Assembly (NCBI RefSeq): GCF_001949145.1
Contig: NW_019091389.1
Location: forward strand, 658,313-722,312
DNA from: Acanthaster planci
Lineage: Eukaryota; Echinodermata; Asteroidea; Valvatida; Acanthasteridae
Length of the DNA: 64,000 nt
Direction: 5' to 3'
The notes beneath the pieces were generated by a model that did not search any database, had not been told where the DNA came from, and saw nothing but the letters and a program-made list of their open reading frames with translations. Position numbers and translations under genes: made by a program. Shown piece by piece: positions 25,001 through 40,000 of the stretch. The stretch's first letter is position 1; each line of letters begins with the position of its first letter.

Positions 25001-28000
25001 AAGTCTTCAATTTGGGCAAAATTGATTGGAAGTCCAGGAAGACTCTTTCAAGATCTCTTTCCAGGCCAAGGGTAAAGATTTTCTCGAAAGGCCCCTGCAG
25101 ATAGGACCCATTCAATATTAAACTCGTATCCGTCGTTCGTGTTCATGCGCATGATTATCCTTTGTAATAGCGAACACGCGCACGATTGGAACAGAGCACG
25201 TAAGACGGGGAAAGACAATAGGAAAAGAGAACATGTCTTGCATTCGCAGAAATTCATCTGCAGTTGGAACGTTAAGCTTAAGCATTGTTGAAAGCGCAGG
25301 TATCTCATATCGAAATAACAATCTCCTACTCAATCTTCAAGCACAGTGCGACTCCCCGCCAACCCCCCCCCCCCGAACTCTTCAAAGTCTCAGATAAGGT
25401 TCATTTCTGTTCAGTTCAACTTCAGTTTGGGCAGAAGCCTTTATCTTTCGTTGTAACGTGGATATGTTGCCGACGAAGGAGAAAGTCTGGAAATATACAA
25501 ATGAGCCCTGGCGCCAGCCGAGGATTAGCATGAAAGTGCGATGTCTTGTCGTCTACCTCGAAAAATTGCAGAGGTCCGATTCCTTACGTTCCGATGCTGG
25601 TGGCATGCCCGTGGCATCTACTGCAAAATGTTTGCATATCCCTGCGAAAATTGAAAATGCCACGGGGAAACATTCCAAATACATATGAGCTCCAGGTAAG
25701 AGCATGCTGGTATTACACAAATTAATCTCACAAGTTTGAGCCAAATGCCATCTTTTGTACACAACAAAATACATGCATATAGTTTAAGGCAACTGTCTTT
25801 TTCTTCAAACAAAAGAACGCTTTTAGTAAAGCAAGGGATTACATCTAATACTGTTTCACACTCAATTCACGTGCCTTAAGTATTTCATAAACTCAATTTT
25901 GCAGGCGTAACTTATCTTAGTAACTTAATAATTACGCAAGCAACTACGTTAAAAGAATGTTTAGCTTCATGTCAATACCGCAGAGTTCATTGGAGGCTGC
26001 CGCATTTACTTGCTCAAAAATTTTCTCTGAATCCTATGCCATCTGCAATCTCCAAACCCCCTTCAATCAGAAAAGAAGAAAAGAAAAAATCTAATCGCAT
26101 GTGCACGAAGGGATGAATGTAGACAAGTTTATTTTTGTCTATGCATCTCAAGAACGCAAGGCATGGTTCCCATGAATCACACCTCCGAAAGGAAACGTGA
26201 TGAGGGAGAAATTCCTAAACAAGGGACGGCGTAGAAAACCCCGTGCGTCCGTCCCATGAAAGAGACTAACATTTTGTCAATGTTTGATAGTGTGTTGTGT
26301 CGCAGCAACGTGCAAACATTTTGGGGAATGGGGGGGGTGGGTCTGACCATAGAGCGGTCTAACATCTAAGAGGTTTAATATGCTGCCTCTTCCTACAGAC
26401 CATTAAGCACGACGCTGTATAGAATGGTTAGCGGGTAATGGATGAATGTGGGGGAGAATATATATGGAAAAATCGCAATAATGGTGAAACCATTGGGTCT
26501 GCTGCACAATAACTGGCACCCGACGGTTGCTTTTTAACAACTTTTCCGTTACCGGAGGATTCTTAGGTGTGAAGTGATCACTCGTCCAGGTGCCTCCACA
26601 TGCCGCACGGTAGGAAAACAATCCGAGGCTGGTCACGCTAGTGACTACATAATACACGGCAGCTTTCATTTGATCAGTCTGGGACCCAACTCACCTGCAA
26701 ACTGCCCTTGGGACAGTACTCCGTCATCACGCTGATGTTTGGTGGGTCAATGCAGGCCCCGATAAATTTCGTCACGTGATCGTGCGAGATGTCCCGCATC
26801 TGAAAGTGCGTCAGTTGAAGATTGAGATTGGATCGGTTTTTGATAATTCATGGTAACAAAGTAACATAAAGAAATGCAGGAAACAGAAGAAAGAATATAA
26901 AGATAAAAGTAGCACATAGTCTGTAACGCATTTCCCTCAGCCACTAAATGATTCGTAATGATGTTTACTTGGATTCCACTACCAGGGCACAAGAATGATT
27001 TTCCTTTCCTCTGTCTTGCAAAATCCGGTAAAAATAATCCCCACAGTTCTCTTTAAACAGCTACAAATAGCAACACAAGTAGAATGAGAGAATAACCGCT
27101 GAATTAATGTATACAATTCCACAAATAGGGGTCCAAAAGTACCTACGGGCAAACCAAGGCTGCGGATAAACTAATGGGAACTGTACCCGACATTATGCAT
27201 TGATAACGAAACCACCTTTCGACCAATTTAGCAATAAACAAGGGCCGACACGTTCATCCCGTTTAAATCCTACTTTGAGTATCCCCGGGCCGCTGTCGCT
27301 ATTTGCACACAACAGGTCCTTGAAGAGTGACTTAAGGCTCACTCCATGCATTTCCCCTTTCGTCGGATTTTGGAAAGTTTCTTGAGGCGGGTTCTCCTCT
27401 TTTTTTTTCTCTCCCTTGACTGTGAGGCCAACTTACATGCTTGAAGTCAATCAAAACGTTTCGTGTGAGCTCCACTCGGAGTCTATTGACCTTCTTGATG
27501 GCTATGATGTTTCCCTGCGGGTCAAAGGAGAAACTGGGTCAACAGATACAAGTCCTCGGACGCTCCTCCTTCTTTTGTCCAGAACCGAAATGTTTCTCCG
27601 TTGCAATTAACGGGAATGCAAAGAGGAAGACTGAAAATGCGTTATTACGTGTCTAGTAAGCCGGTGGGTTAAATTATTTCTGAAATTTGGTATTTTACGA
27701 CAAACCTTCTCAGTTTTCGGCAGCAATAAAGGTTCTGGTGATGCATTCAAATATGTGAAAGTCTAAATCTGTAGGTCAATTTCCTTTTTACACAGATGAT
27801 TATTTCCTGAAGATATTTATACATTAATATAAAAACTATAACTGGCTCTATACACAAACCACGCGGAAGATGCTATTTTTTTCAATTTTGTTTTGAAATG
27901 AACATTATTTACTTTCCTGGAGATGCTAACAAATTTTATGCATTATCATTCAAGAGACGGAAAATCCCAAGTCGTGTCTGCCTTTCAGTAATATATCGAC

Positions 28001-31000
28001 AGCCTGTCCCCGTGAGCGTGCAGTAACGAGACAGAACGGGGCGACCACTTACCGCCGAATCGATTGAACAAACAGAAAAAAAGCGGCAATGCAAATAGTT
28101 CTTGTTTTCACGACAGCCAGTTTCGGTCCGGGTCAGCCCTTGAGGTTCAGTGGAATTAATGCAGAGGTTGCTTTAACGTGTTAGGGGCATAACCATTATA
28201 CATTAATTTATGGCACTCCACTTTTTAATTGCGCTCAACTGCTTGCCGTACAATCCCGCAATCCTACTAGACCCACTTCTTTGGCTTCGGAAAAAAAAAG
28301 TATATTCGTTTTCAACGTTGCGAGAAGCAGGTCGTGTGGTTAAATATTAAATTAGACAGAGTGAGGTCAGCAAGCGCTAACGCGAATCCCAGGTCTCTAT
28401 CACACGAAGCACTTGATGGTTTCAATTGCCCAACAGATAAGCAATGCGTCTCCAGTGGTGTGGCTGATAGGAAAGGACAATCGCTGAGAATCGGCGAAGT
28501 GAACGGGACGGGCACAACTGCACACGGCCAAAATGGCGTTCGTGTTTCGCGACCTCAACAAAAAGGTTAAGATTTACATTTGCACTATATTCTCCCTACA
28601 GGGTTGGCGGCGAAAATTGTTGGTGACCAGTGCTGTGACAATATACTTAGTGAGATCACATTTTCGAAATAATATTGACGATGCCTGATCAAGCATAGTC
28701 TTGAGGGAATCCCGCGGAATTGACAATCCAAGATGTATGTGATAAAAAGTCTATAGAAGATTCTTGTTTCATTGCAACACAAAGTAGAACATGTAAATAA
28801 TAAAACGAGTCGAACACGGGTAGGTTGGCATTCTCAAGTTCTTATCTGATTGTCACGAACACTTATCTTTCTCCATATATATCGTACAGGAAAATTAATC
28901 TTCGAATCTGAATGGCAGGGAAAACCCTAGTCCTTGTGTTGTTAAGATCTTTCAATGAATACTCCGTGAGAGAGCATCCTGAAGCTTGAAGGATAAAACG
29001 TTTACCTCGTGAATACAAGGACAGTTTAGTTTCAAATCGTTTCTATTCTAAGCATTTTTGACAGAAAAAGAACACGTGATAGATTTCAATGAAATGTGGG
29101 AAAGCTGGTATTCTGGGTGCAATTGTTTAGTGCATATCTTAATTTTCAAATCAATTTATTTGGGGATAAAATGTTTGGGTACTCACAGTTTTAGTTGAGG
29201 AACATTGTCTTATTAAGTTGAAATCTGAATTTTCAAGACTGAGAACGCCGTTCGCACGTCACGCGATATGGGGAAGGCAAGTTTAATACGTCAACAATAT
29301 TCAGATTGGGTATCCTTCTGCATTCTCACCAATGTGAAAGATGCCTTTGTGCACAGCTTTTTTTTTTACATGTGAGCTTGTCATTGGATCGAGAGTCTTT
29401 GAAGAATTCAGTTTAAATTGTAATATTTAAACAAGTCGGTACCCCAGGTTTTATCACCGTTGCCCAATCACAAATAGTTGATAAATACCCTCTTTTCGCG
29501 CAATTCAAGACAAAAGGATCCAACAACCTCGATCTCACCTTGTAGTAACCTGTAACCGTAAATATTTGCTGGTTGCCTCCCCATACGCTTTGTCCAGACT
29601 CGCCCTGAGAAGAAAATGGAAAGTATTCAGTTACTTGTATTAAGGGCTTTTCTGACTGTTGATGAATTCACCACACAGTGGACAAGTGGAATTTCTGCGA
29701 GCATGACAGACGATAGAAATTATGTTAAATTTCCACCATTCCAGTTTCAGTATTTATGGTGGGTCATACAATTTTAAATGAATTTCCAGGGATAACAATA
29801 CCATCATAAGCCATAACTCCTGCTTCGCTTCATCTGCTTTCGAAGAATTCTGGACAAAAGTGTAAGTGTGTCGAACCCTGGATGATGTTACCAAACTCTG
29901 AATAGAGCGGCAACTTCCCTACACCGGTACCCTTTGAAGTAAAGCTCGGTATCGAGTGCCATACACTTGCGTATCGACCGTTCAAACTGGCCGCACGGAA
30001 TCTCGTTGCCTTGACAACTCGAAGGCGGTTGCTATTCTTGTCTTAGTGTGGAGGGGATACATTGTCGCCGAGACACTAACCTATAGATGTTGGCCAACCC
30101 AGAGGGGCCGCACAGATGACTGCACAACATAATATTCATTTCGCGGATATTTTCGTCAGCATAATGCTTTATAACCGGAGCCAGAATAATGAGTTACTTC
30201 ACGAAGCGACTCGGAGGTAAGGTATCCTGTTTCGGGGGCTCAGGGCAGGTCGTAATTGGTCAGCATATCCTTCAAAATCCTCAACTGATCTGATCAAGCC
30301 GCTGCAACACAGCATGGACGAGTCATTTCAATTCTGCAGGATGAACAGGGAGTGTACTGTTTTATTTTAATTCAGACATCTTAGATTTGCATGGGGACGT
30401 TCTGCATAGACAGCGTATATATAGGCCTAAAGGCGTTCACAGTGAACAGGCCTACAGTCGAACTGAAATTTTGGAACCATCTTGACAATATAGTAACAGC
30501 GAAGGAGTGCGCTGCAACAAGTCACTGCCAAGACAAGGGGGCCCTTTATCTCTTTTTGACTTGAGGAGTTTCATTGAAAAAAAAGAAAAACATGGGTTCT
30601 TTCCTTGAAGTCACCCATTCACACACAACAGGGTGGACGCACACGTCTGGAGACCCCGAGCGTAAATTTCCTTGATGATAATAAATTTGAGCAACGTGAG
30701 ATAAGCCCTGCGATAAATGCATCGGCCTGAACAATCGGCGGTTTGCGGCTCCTTCGTTAGCGGGCATCAATGCTCATTTCCGAATGCCGCGGCCACGAGA
30801 TTCTGTCTCTCAATGAGCGAGGCTCATCAACCTCGTCTGCATCAGCAGCGTGGAGGCGCACAAGGCGGTGGGTGCAGCGGCGGTTCGGCTACCGTTACGA
30901 CAGGCATGGTTCGGTGAGGCCTGCCAGACGGCTGTTTCAGGCACAGCCGTACGGATATTGATTTACCAGCAATCGCGCATTTCTGCGGGTCTGAAATTAC

Positions 31001-34000
31001 AGACGCGCCGCAATAGACAGCTGGCGGCGGGCTGTGGAATTATGAATCAGGGCCTAGATGGCCGCATCGACAATCAATGGTGTGATGGCTAGGCGAACCG
31101 ATTATGGCCCTGTGTTACCCATATCTCTGTCCGTAATGCCTCATTCACGAACTAGAAAATGCTAAAAACTAAAAAGATAAACACATAGACTGCAAATAAA
31201 AAATATAAATTATTTATAGACACTTTGCAGTCCACCCTTACGTCAAAATTTACAATCTATCAATTTTTCTTTATTCCCACTTGAACGGCCTTGGGATTTA
31301 CGAATCGATTTTTTTTAATTAAGCAACTTTTGAAAGAAATAATTGCAACCAGAAACGAACGAAAAAGTTTTACTCCATTTATGGTCCCTCTGCTTTCGCT
31401 CAAAATACAGGCCGCATATCTGAAAGCATAAAATTTGGAATGTTTACGTGACATGAAAACACCGTTTGCCGTGTTTGTGTCATCTTGTCATTTTTACACT
31501 TGACCGGTACGGCCTTTATGAGAGATCGATGTTTCTAAATATGTGCCGTCATAAATTAATGCACTAATGGAGGCATTAAAGCGCCACTGTTATAGACACG
31601 AGAACGAGGAGACAACTGTAACAAAGCGTGTGGGTTATCATTTTCATAGCCAATCGCCACTCAAAAATATGTGCAAAAGAACAGTGAGGTTATTCAACAC
31701 CAGGATCTTTATTGAAACTGCCATTGACTGCGTTTATAATGAAACCTCTCCTCTGTTTTGTGGTTTTGTCGCTTAAAATCTAAAAGGAACATGGCCAACA
31801 TCGCAAAGTCTCTCCCCTGGGCATTGCTTCGTTCAGTTGGAGCGCACACCCGCTGCGTTTAAGAATTCAAATCACAAGTCGTGTGAATCAGATAACATGC
31901 AACCCAAGATGGGCAACAGTGACGTAAAGAAAGTAATTCTACACCATGACGTTTTCAAGAAGACATTGACACATTAGGGTGACATTTCCAGGTCAACTAC
32001 TGTGGAGCTGGGCGATGAAATGTTTCAGCTAGATAAAGGCGTTCAGATTTTCAACAAAAAAATACCACGTGCACAGACACATCGCCCGATGCGGAGAATT
32101 GCTCGGCCTTATGATAGCTTTGTGCCGCGATTCGAAGAACCCTAGTTCAGCTGTACAGACGACTCCCGGAATCACGGCTGTTATTTCAGGTGACCAATAA
32201 TCGCACTGGCCGCTGAGACCAAGCAGTGGACGGAACGTGAACTTCATACACGAAATTCCTGTCATGCATGGCGGCCAAGACTTCAGAACTATGCCAGGCA
32301 CGGCAGATGGGTTCTGATGGATCAGATTTAACGGCTCGCCTAATTGAAAATGACTTCAAAGGGGATTCTTGCCTTGCTAGGATATTATTGAATGGTCGGG
32401 CGAATCAAATTCCGACGCCCTAGAATGCAAAGTGACATAAATTTCTTTTCCATCTTGTACAATTGTGTTTTGTACAACAATCCGTATCCAGCTGTTAAGA
32501 TATAGGCTATGGTGGTCGTATTCCAATCTGCGTCGTGCTTGTTTATCATTCATTGATAAGCATGAGCATCGGCTGAAGTAAATTTTGTTTCCCATTCCAA
32601 TAACGAACCAAGTGATCCAAACTGCTTTCTTCCTCACTTGTATGACTATGCTTCAGAAGTACACGGCGCCGAGGTTGTACTTATAAGCACATTTTACTGA
32701 CCTTAGTTGAATTGTGGTTTCGCTGTAATAAATACGTGTCAATAGTATCATTGCGCATTGCTTGCTTCCTGAATTAACGCGAGTGGGACCTCTTGCGCGT
32801 GTCCCAATTTGTAGGAATTAATGAACCTGACAACATTTTAGGATTGATGACTGCAATTCTCGAACGGCCAATACAGCATAGGCGTGCTAGTTCCTAGTGA
32901 CACTAACGAAACCTCTTTCATGCCAGCAATCCCACATCTTCGAGTTAATCAAGTGTCCGGAGTTACACTCCCGCCCACGCTGGCTGCGGGCAAGCGCCCT
33001 CTTGAGCGACAGTATTATGAACGAGAAGTTTGTTGGGCGACCTCGGCTGGAAACCAGACTTTCACTATATTGATCCGCGTGGAATGTCATCAGGGCAACG
33101 ACACACTCTGAGCGGGTTCTAAGAGTCTACGGGCCCATTTACACAGAGTGGTAAAGAAACACTGCTCGGTAAAATATCGAATGCATTGGTTTCCTGAGAG
33201 CGACCACAACCACACGATAATGAGCCGAAAATTTTAAAACCTGAGCGATTTTTTGCAAAGAGACAGCGCTGCGAATGCGGTGCGTTCTGGCCAATCATCG
33301 GTCTCCTTAGCCGTAACGACTGACAGGCATGGTTAAGGCCCACGTCGTGTCTTGAATTTTTCCTGTGTGCAATACTGTCACCGTGGAGAGTCAGTGATGC
33401 GTATGCGGAGTTTCTTCGCTTTGTGTGTGTAAATTTGAAATATGGCGCTGCATAGCGTTTTCTCTCACCGCATTTGGTTACCGTTCATCTGTGTAAATGG
33501 GGTCTAAATTGATGCATTGAGACTGCCCTACCCTACTTGTGAAGTGGTTCTGAGCATTTTGTGGGTCATCTTATTTGGCGGAGATGTATTATTAAAAACA
33601 TATGGGAGATTTTATAGGAAAAAAATCTTGCATTTTTTAAACTGAGGCAACCTGGGTGTTTCCAAGCATTAAAGTTAGATTAGAGCAAGTTTGTCTTAAA
33701 AAACTGACAGCTTTTTTCTAATTCCCAAAAGACTTTTTAACAATAAGTGGTGGTAACTGATCGAGTCGCGTACTGCAAAGAAAGGTTGACTGTACTATTA
33801 AAAATCTCCACATTCAGTTTAAGGAATGATCCAATAAGAATCATATGCAGTCCACGCAAGTCCTCCTGACCGGGGCCCGTTTTGGGGGGCTAACCTACCG
33901 AAGCCAGACTGACTCTGCTGCCGGTGAGTTTGCGCTGTTTGTCCATCTTGTTGTTGAAAGTGATGTCTTCCCACTTGATCTTCCACACCATGTTGGCCAA

Positions 34001-37000
34001 CTCCATTTCAAGTCTGTACTTTCTGGAAACAATAAAGCGAAAAGACAGCTTGTTGTTACATATGTACAAGTACGGCATACAAGAAAGACCCCTCCTGACA
34101 ATACGGGCATTTCACAATACTGCGCCCCCACGAGTTTGCAACGCTTGACCAGTCACAGCGTGCAACATCTGTCTACCCAATGCACGTTTGAACAGGGTCT
34201 ACAGGTTTCGCGCCTTGTCAATGGTCAGCGCGATGCAAACTCTTGGAGGCGCACTATTGTCAATCGCCGTTATTGTTGATTTTTTTTATGGATTTATGTT
34301 GAGTACCGTCCTGCCAAGAACACGAAATAAGAGAATCAATGGTTCATGATACAAAATTCGGACAAGTTGGCAACTCTTTTGGCATTGAAGGTTGCGGTGT
34401 GTGCTGCGTCATTGCACTGCATTCTGCGCAATGTGGGGTTCACATTCAACTGGTGGAGTTATGGGGCATGTGTCCATGGGCAAGACACGTTGCTTTCAAC
34501 TGTTCCTCCCTAGCTCAGAGGTTGAATGAGCACCTGCAACTAAGGCGTTTGATTTGGCTCTTTGCTGACAGATGCATACTTAAGGCGGTAAGCTACATAG
34601 GATCATACCATTGTAAATGGCGAGCTACATCACCTGTCTTTTTGTTGAAAGACAGAATCTGTGTGACCTCCTAACATATTTATCACTTTTATTTCTATCG
34701 GGCAGTGCAGAATGCAGTTTGCTTCGCTCTACAACATCCTCGCAATTGATCTTGAATGATTTATTTTGTAAACCACTCGAAACGAAAAGGGCAGCGTTGA
34801 TTTCCCACAGGACGCCTTTACTGCGAACAAGGGAAAGCAAAAAAGGCTTCTTGTCATCTCCCATATGTCCAAGGATAACTTCATTTGATACAGCAGAAGT
34901 CGAAGTACCAGACAGCAGATTGCGGCTTGGGCGCTGTCATTAATTTATTTTATCGAGGCAGTCACGGCAATAATTGCAAGCAAAGAAGAAGCGTATCAAG
35001 TTCTACAACAACACTGGACATTGAAATGGCTGGCATATACAAAACGATCCGGAAGTAACTGAAACCAGGAGTATCTCGACAAAGTGGCATCGCTTGGCGA
35101 TGTATCTGCATGATATTGAGAGATGCAGATATCGTACGCAAGCTCCTAATGCAATCGAGCCGTAAAGGAAGAACATTTTAGGCCTAAAAACAAAACTGTG
35201 GTACCCTCACACGTCCAACCCCCAATGTCTGAAAATCTACACCCTTTTTGCTTGAAAGAATAGAATTTGTGTATGGTATTAATGTTCTATTGCCTTGAAG
35301 TAATTATTGTTTTAGACATCTCTTACACTTGGAGCAGCTCCCATCTAACGTGTGTGGTGTGATATCATTGGTTATAGCTGGCACGTTGCAGAATTTCGTT
35401 TGGCAAAATACAAAGCTACGTTAGGTTGTTTTGTCCCAGGCTTTGCTGGAGGCATCTCAACAACGAAAGGCATTAAATTAGGTAGGGCTCAGAACCTCAC
35501 ACTCATAGAACATTGTACATGGTGCAATCGCAAGCCTCAATAACTAATACCTAAGTTAGCTTCAAGTCTGATCAATGGAGGGCATTAACAAACCTCCACA
35601 ATGTTACAAATAGGTATATAAGCAACGTACTGCGCCCAGTTACAACAAATAACCACATGTACCGCTGTCATATTAGCAAAAAAGGTATGGGTGAACCCAT
35701 CCCCCGAAAACCCTTAACAGACCCTCCAGATTTTTTTTAATGTGTGGAATAATAATGAAAGTGTCACCGTCGTGCACATTAATTTCGAACTTTCCTTGGA
35801 GATATGAGAATGAAGGTATGTATCCTCAACTTCTGGGTGGCATCATGATTCTGGTACACCCTGATATAGTCTGAGCGAGTGTAATGACGGAAATATTATA
35901 CTCAACGTCTCCGGGAACGAAGAGACTTGCAAATCAAACTGTTGGGATTAGTTTCCTAGGTTCTTATAGAGAGTACGGCAAATCGTGCGCAATTTCAGAT
36001 GACACAAGAACAAACGCCACGCACAGCCTCGGCTAATAGTTGGTTTTTACATTTGCGGCACGTTCAAAGTTACTTATCTCGCCATCACATCGATGTCTGT
36101 AAAGTGGGTAGGTTCTCAACTATCACTGGGAAATCGAAATTTTCACATCAAGCACAGCATTTTGCGGGGCCATCAAACGGTTTTTAACTTTGATCCGGCT
36201 CGCGATTGTTTTGATAAGTTATACACATGTGTTGACAACGCAGGGAATCGAACACATTAACAAGTAATGCAGGGAAGCAAAAACAACTTCTTCATGATTA
36301 TCTTAGAAGTCTTCAATGATTAAAATCAGCCTGTGATTCATTCACAGCATGCATACAATACGCATGGTTTCAATTCCTGTTTATTTCGCCTTGTCTTAAG
36401 TTATAGCTGACATAAATTCGCTACTTTTGGGGGAAGGAACACCGCGTAAGCGTGGTGAGCCAGTTATTTTAAGTTTCAGATCTTTTTTCCTTGTGCCATT
36501 TTTCTACAAATCAGTGCTACACTGACATGAAAAAATTGCTATTCCCATGAGAAAGTGCCAAAATTCGGGGAGACAAAATGCAGCAGGTCGGATTTGGTAC
36601 GGTTATTCATTTTAAATACGACGCACAAAAATTGCCAAGCATATGCCATCACTCAAAAATGGTGTAAAATTTCACCGCAGTCTTTAATTGGCATCCACTC
36701 CAGTTGACAACCCGCCAATCCCCGGCTAACCTGAACCTCTGTTTATCCGTGAAAAATCACAAAGTGCACCCACCAGATGTCGGCTGAGTGTTTTCGATAG
36801 GTACGCGGTTACCGGCTGAAGTACAGGTCTGGCCTGGTGAAGTATCCGACGTTCATTAGCCTCTCGTCTATTTCCGCTATGGCTTCGGATTCGTACACAT
36901 TCCCGAGATGCGGAGAAGTGCAAGTACTTCACCAAAGCTCTCAGATAAGCCGTATCATGTGAATGTCCCATGAATAATTCAGTGATGAAGATGCAAGCAG

Positions 37001-40000
37001 ACCTCTTCACCAACTTAAGCCAACAGGCCATCATTCTTCACTGAGCCAGGGAAATTATAATGGAGTTGACAGATGTATTTTCATTTCTAGAAAGTATCTG
37101 ACATTCGAAGACTTTAATTTAATTTCGCATTTACTTTGAAGTCCCCGGTTTTGAATAAAACTACCATGTGTGGTTCATGGCAAAAATATTTCGGTGTTTC
37201 CTGTTGACAGAAACCTGCGAGACTGATAGAGTGTCGCTGTGTGTGCGGACCTTCCAGCCGTCGTGTTTGAAAGCAACATCCATTACGTTGGCATCAAGCG
37301 GTCAAAAACATTCTCATCACTCATGGGCTAAGAATGCCCAACAGAACTTGCAGACATTTTCGTCACTCGAAACCGAGATCCTCAACATCACGAATCTGCA
37401 GGTAAATGCTTACCCCACTCAGAGGCGGGCTGGGATGCTGCGTGCCGCCGCAAGAGAGCGCTCTTTTAATGAACCGATTCCAGCGTGTTTTCTAATGAAA
37501 CCTGTTCCACTGCAACACGACTACTCATTAACTCAGTACTCTAACGAGAATAAATGGTGAATGGGATGAATGAAAAAAAACCCGTCTTGATGCCATATAT
37601 ACTTCGCAAACTATCTCATGGTTGGCTCGATGGGCGATGAAATAGATATCACGTATATTGAATCACCGAATCTGCGCGGATATCACTGAAGTTTCCGAGG
37701 ACAGATCAAGAGGAGTAATGGGGCCATAGCCTCGTAAAGGAGAAAAAAAAATGGCGAATAATGCGAGAAAGGCGATATTTTAGGTCGTTTTCATTTCCCT
37801 TCCTTCCAAAAGCGGGTTAAAAAGCCCATAAAATATAGCCACCTCTCCAAGAAAGGCTAGTCAACGATGAATGTGAAAATTCAAATTTATGGACCCTCAA
37901 ACACTTTGCCCTCCCCCAAACTTTTGGTTTTGGATCTGCCTTTCCCCGCGATCGTCTGTTTCTCGTTCACAACCCTTTAGCCTCCTTCACTCAATGTAAG
38001 CCTCCATGTCACTCACGTGCTGACACAAATCTGTAGCAAGTCTGCACACGTGCAATGGCTTCTCAGGTGTAGCAATGTTGATTGATTGTTTAATGGAAAT
38101 TCGTAACGGTGATACCCCTTCCATTACGCAGGATCAAACATCGAGAAGAAACGTACGTGCCAGTGTTGCTCAATGACTACAGAATAAAACCGTGTATTCA
38201 CGATGTGGTCCGAGCGAGATGTTGAACACAAAATGAGCAACGGCCAATAGGCATTGAAGTGTTACATCTTCCGTTTGTCAGAGTACATGTATACTCATGA
38301 AGCCCAACACACGATTCGTTAATATGATCATGCAAATCATGCATTATGCAAATGCATAGAGCGTGAGAAGGATGGAAATATTCAAGACAAGTTTTGGGCC
38401 AAAACAAAGAGTAAAGCTTTTCTAACCGGGAGCTCTTAGCTTGAGACCATATCCGTGTTTGCCCCATCTAATGGGCAACCAGCAGAGGCCAAACCAGATT
38501 TCGAAGGATAACCGTCAGGCACGACCCACAAACATGACCACTGTCATCTCTTTGCAATTTAAACCCCGGGAAAACTTCAACCTTCATTTCGATCACGAAG
38601 CCGTCCCCGGACGATCCCTCTCCTTTTATAGCTTGGAAAGTTTAATTGGACAGGTTGGTTGGACAGCGACAACGAACAAGCCATCGAACGAAAGAGTCAC
38701 GAGTCACTTATGTCCAACCCAACAAGATCACCCCGGGGTCAGATTTAAATTTGAGTCAAGGATTTCACTTTTTTCTAAAGACATGCTGGACAGAAGGCAA
38801 AACATATACCTCTTCGAATGAATAAATATCAGTCTCTTCCGGAAAAAGGGAGAAACACTCCGTTGACCTTTCTCCCTTGACAAAAACATGCATTTTTTAA
38901 TGACGGCTATGATTGTCAAGTCGTTACAATGGAAACCTGGTATAGAAACCCATAACGACTAGTTGCTCCATTGCCTAATACAGAGGCTTCGAGTAAAAAA
39001 GGCCAACCAAGCGGGCATAACAAGTCCAGCTACTGCACAGCGTGTCCCCCCAAAATGAAACCACCACCCCCATAAAGCATTCATTTTCTCCCAAACTAAT
39101 GGCCAAAAAACAAATTAAAGGTACAGGATTAAAGTTTAGAGTGTTTTCTACACATAGTGAAAATTTTACTTGAAGCTCACTTTGCGTCGCAGAGATATGT
39201 TCATTTTCATAATAGTTCAGTTTTTTGTTCTGCCCAATGGAAGTTTAAGCAGGTTACCTAATTGGGCTTGGAAGAATTCACTTCGGAATCGGGAATAATC
39301 GATTCCAAAAATGCTGGAATCGCCCAACACTAGTTACCTTGCGAGTGTATGCAATCACAAAAATAAACCGTAACTTGTCACACAGCTGTTTTTGGTTCTT
39401 GACTTCTTTGCAGTTTCTTTTTACTTCTGAACTTGATGAAACTGATGATTATTTCAAGAACGCAGTGGTTGTTCAATACGCGCGTTTCACAACAGCGCGC
39501 TTCCAAGAGGTTGCAACACGTTGACCAATTACAAAATCACGACCCAATGCACGTTTGGAAAGGGTCGACAGATTTCGCGCTCTGTGATTGCTCAATGCGT
39601 TGCAAACTCTTGGAGGCGCACTATTGTGAATCGCCCGTATCAATTGTGCAGTTTTAGAGTTTTAATGAGTTTTTTTCAGAAAAAACACCGTAGTTAAACT
39701 TTTCCAATTTACCTCTGTCAGTCTGTAACAAGGTGATGACATTATTTACTTCTGTAACATTGACACTTTTTCAGAATCATCATTTCAGAATCCTGTTAGT
39801 TTGAAGTTTTACCTAACTTAACAGAACCCTGTTCAATTAAGTATTCTTCATCTGTTGGCCTTTCCCAACGATCTCATATATTAAACGGTGCTAAATGGCG
39901 CGAGCACTTTAAATGCTGTGGTAAATTTCACTTGACAGGACCAAAAAGCTGTTGTCCTAAGTTATCGATTTTATTTCCACAGGGCATCGTCAGATTTAAG

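Noticed and set aside
25363-25374. Run of 12 C, and similar G, C or T runs near 5278, 21124, 41826, 41961 and 61961
   Set aside because: Ordinary homopolymer tracts without associated structure.
30717-31092. GC-rich region with open frames in all three plus frames
   Set aside because: No frame shows domain features, splice-site support or consistent codon use. Overlapping open frames are expected from the base composition.
34510-34535. A TAGCTCAGAGGTTGAATGAGC word like a tRNA D-arm (box A)
   Set aside because: No box B or acceptor-stem match follows at tRNA spacing.
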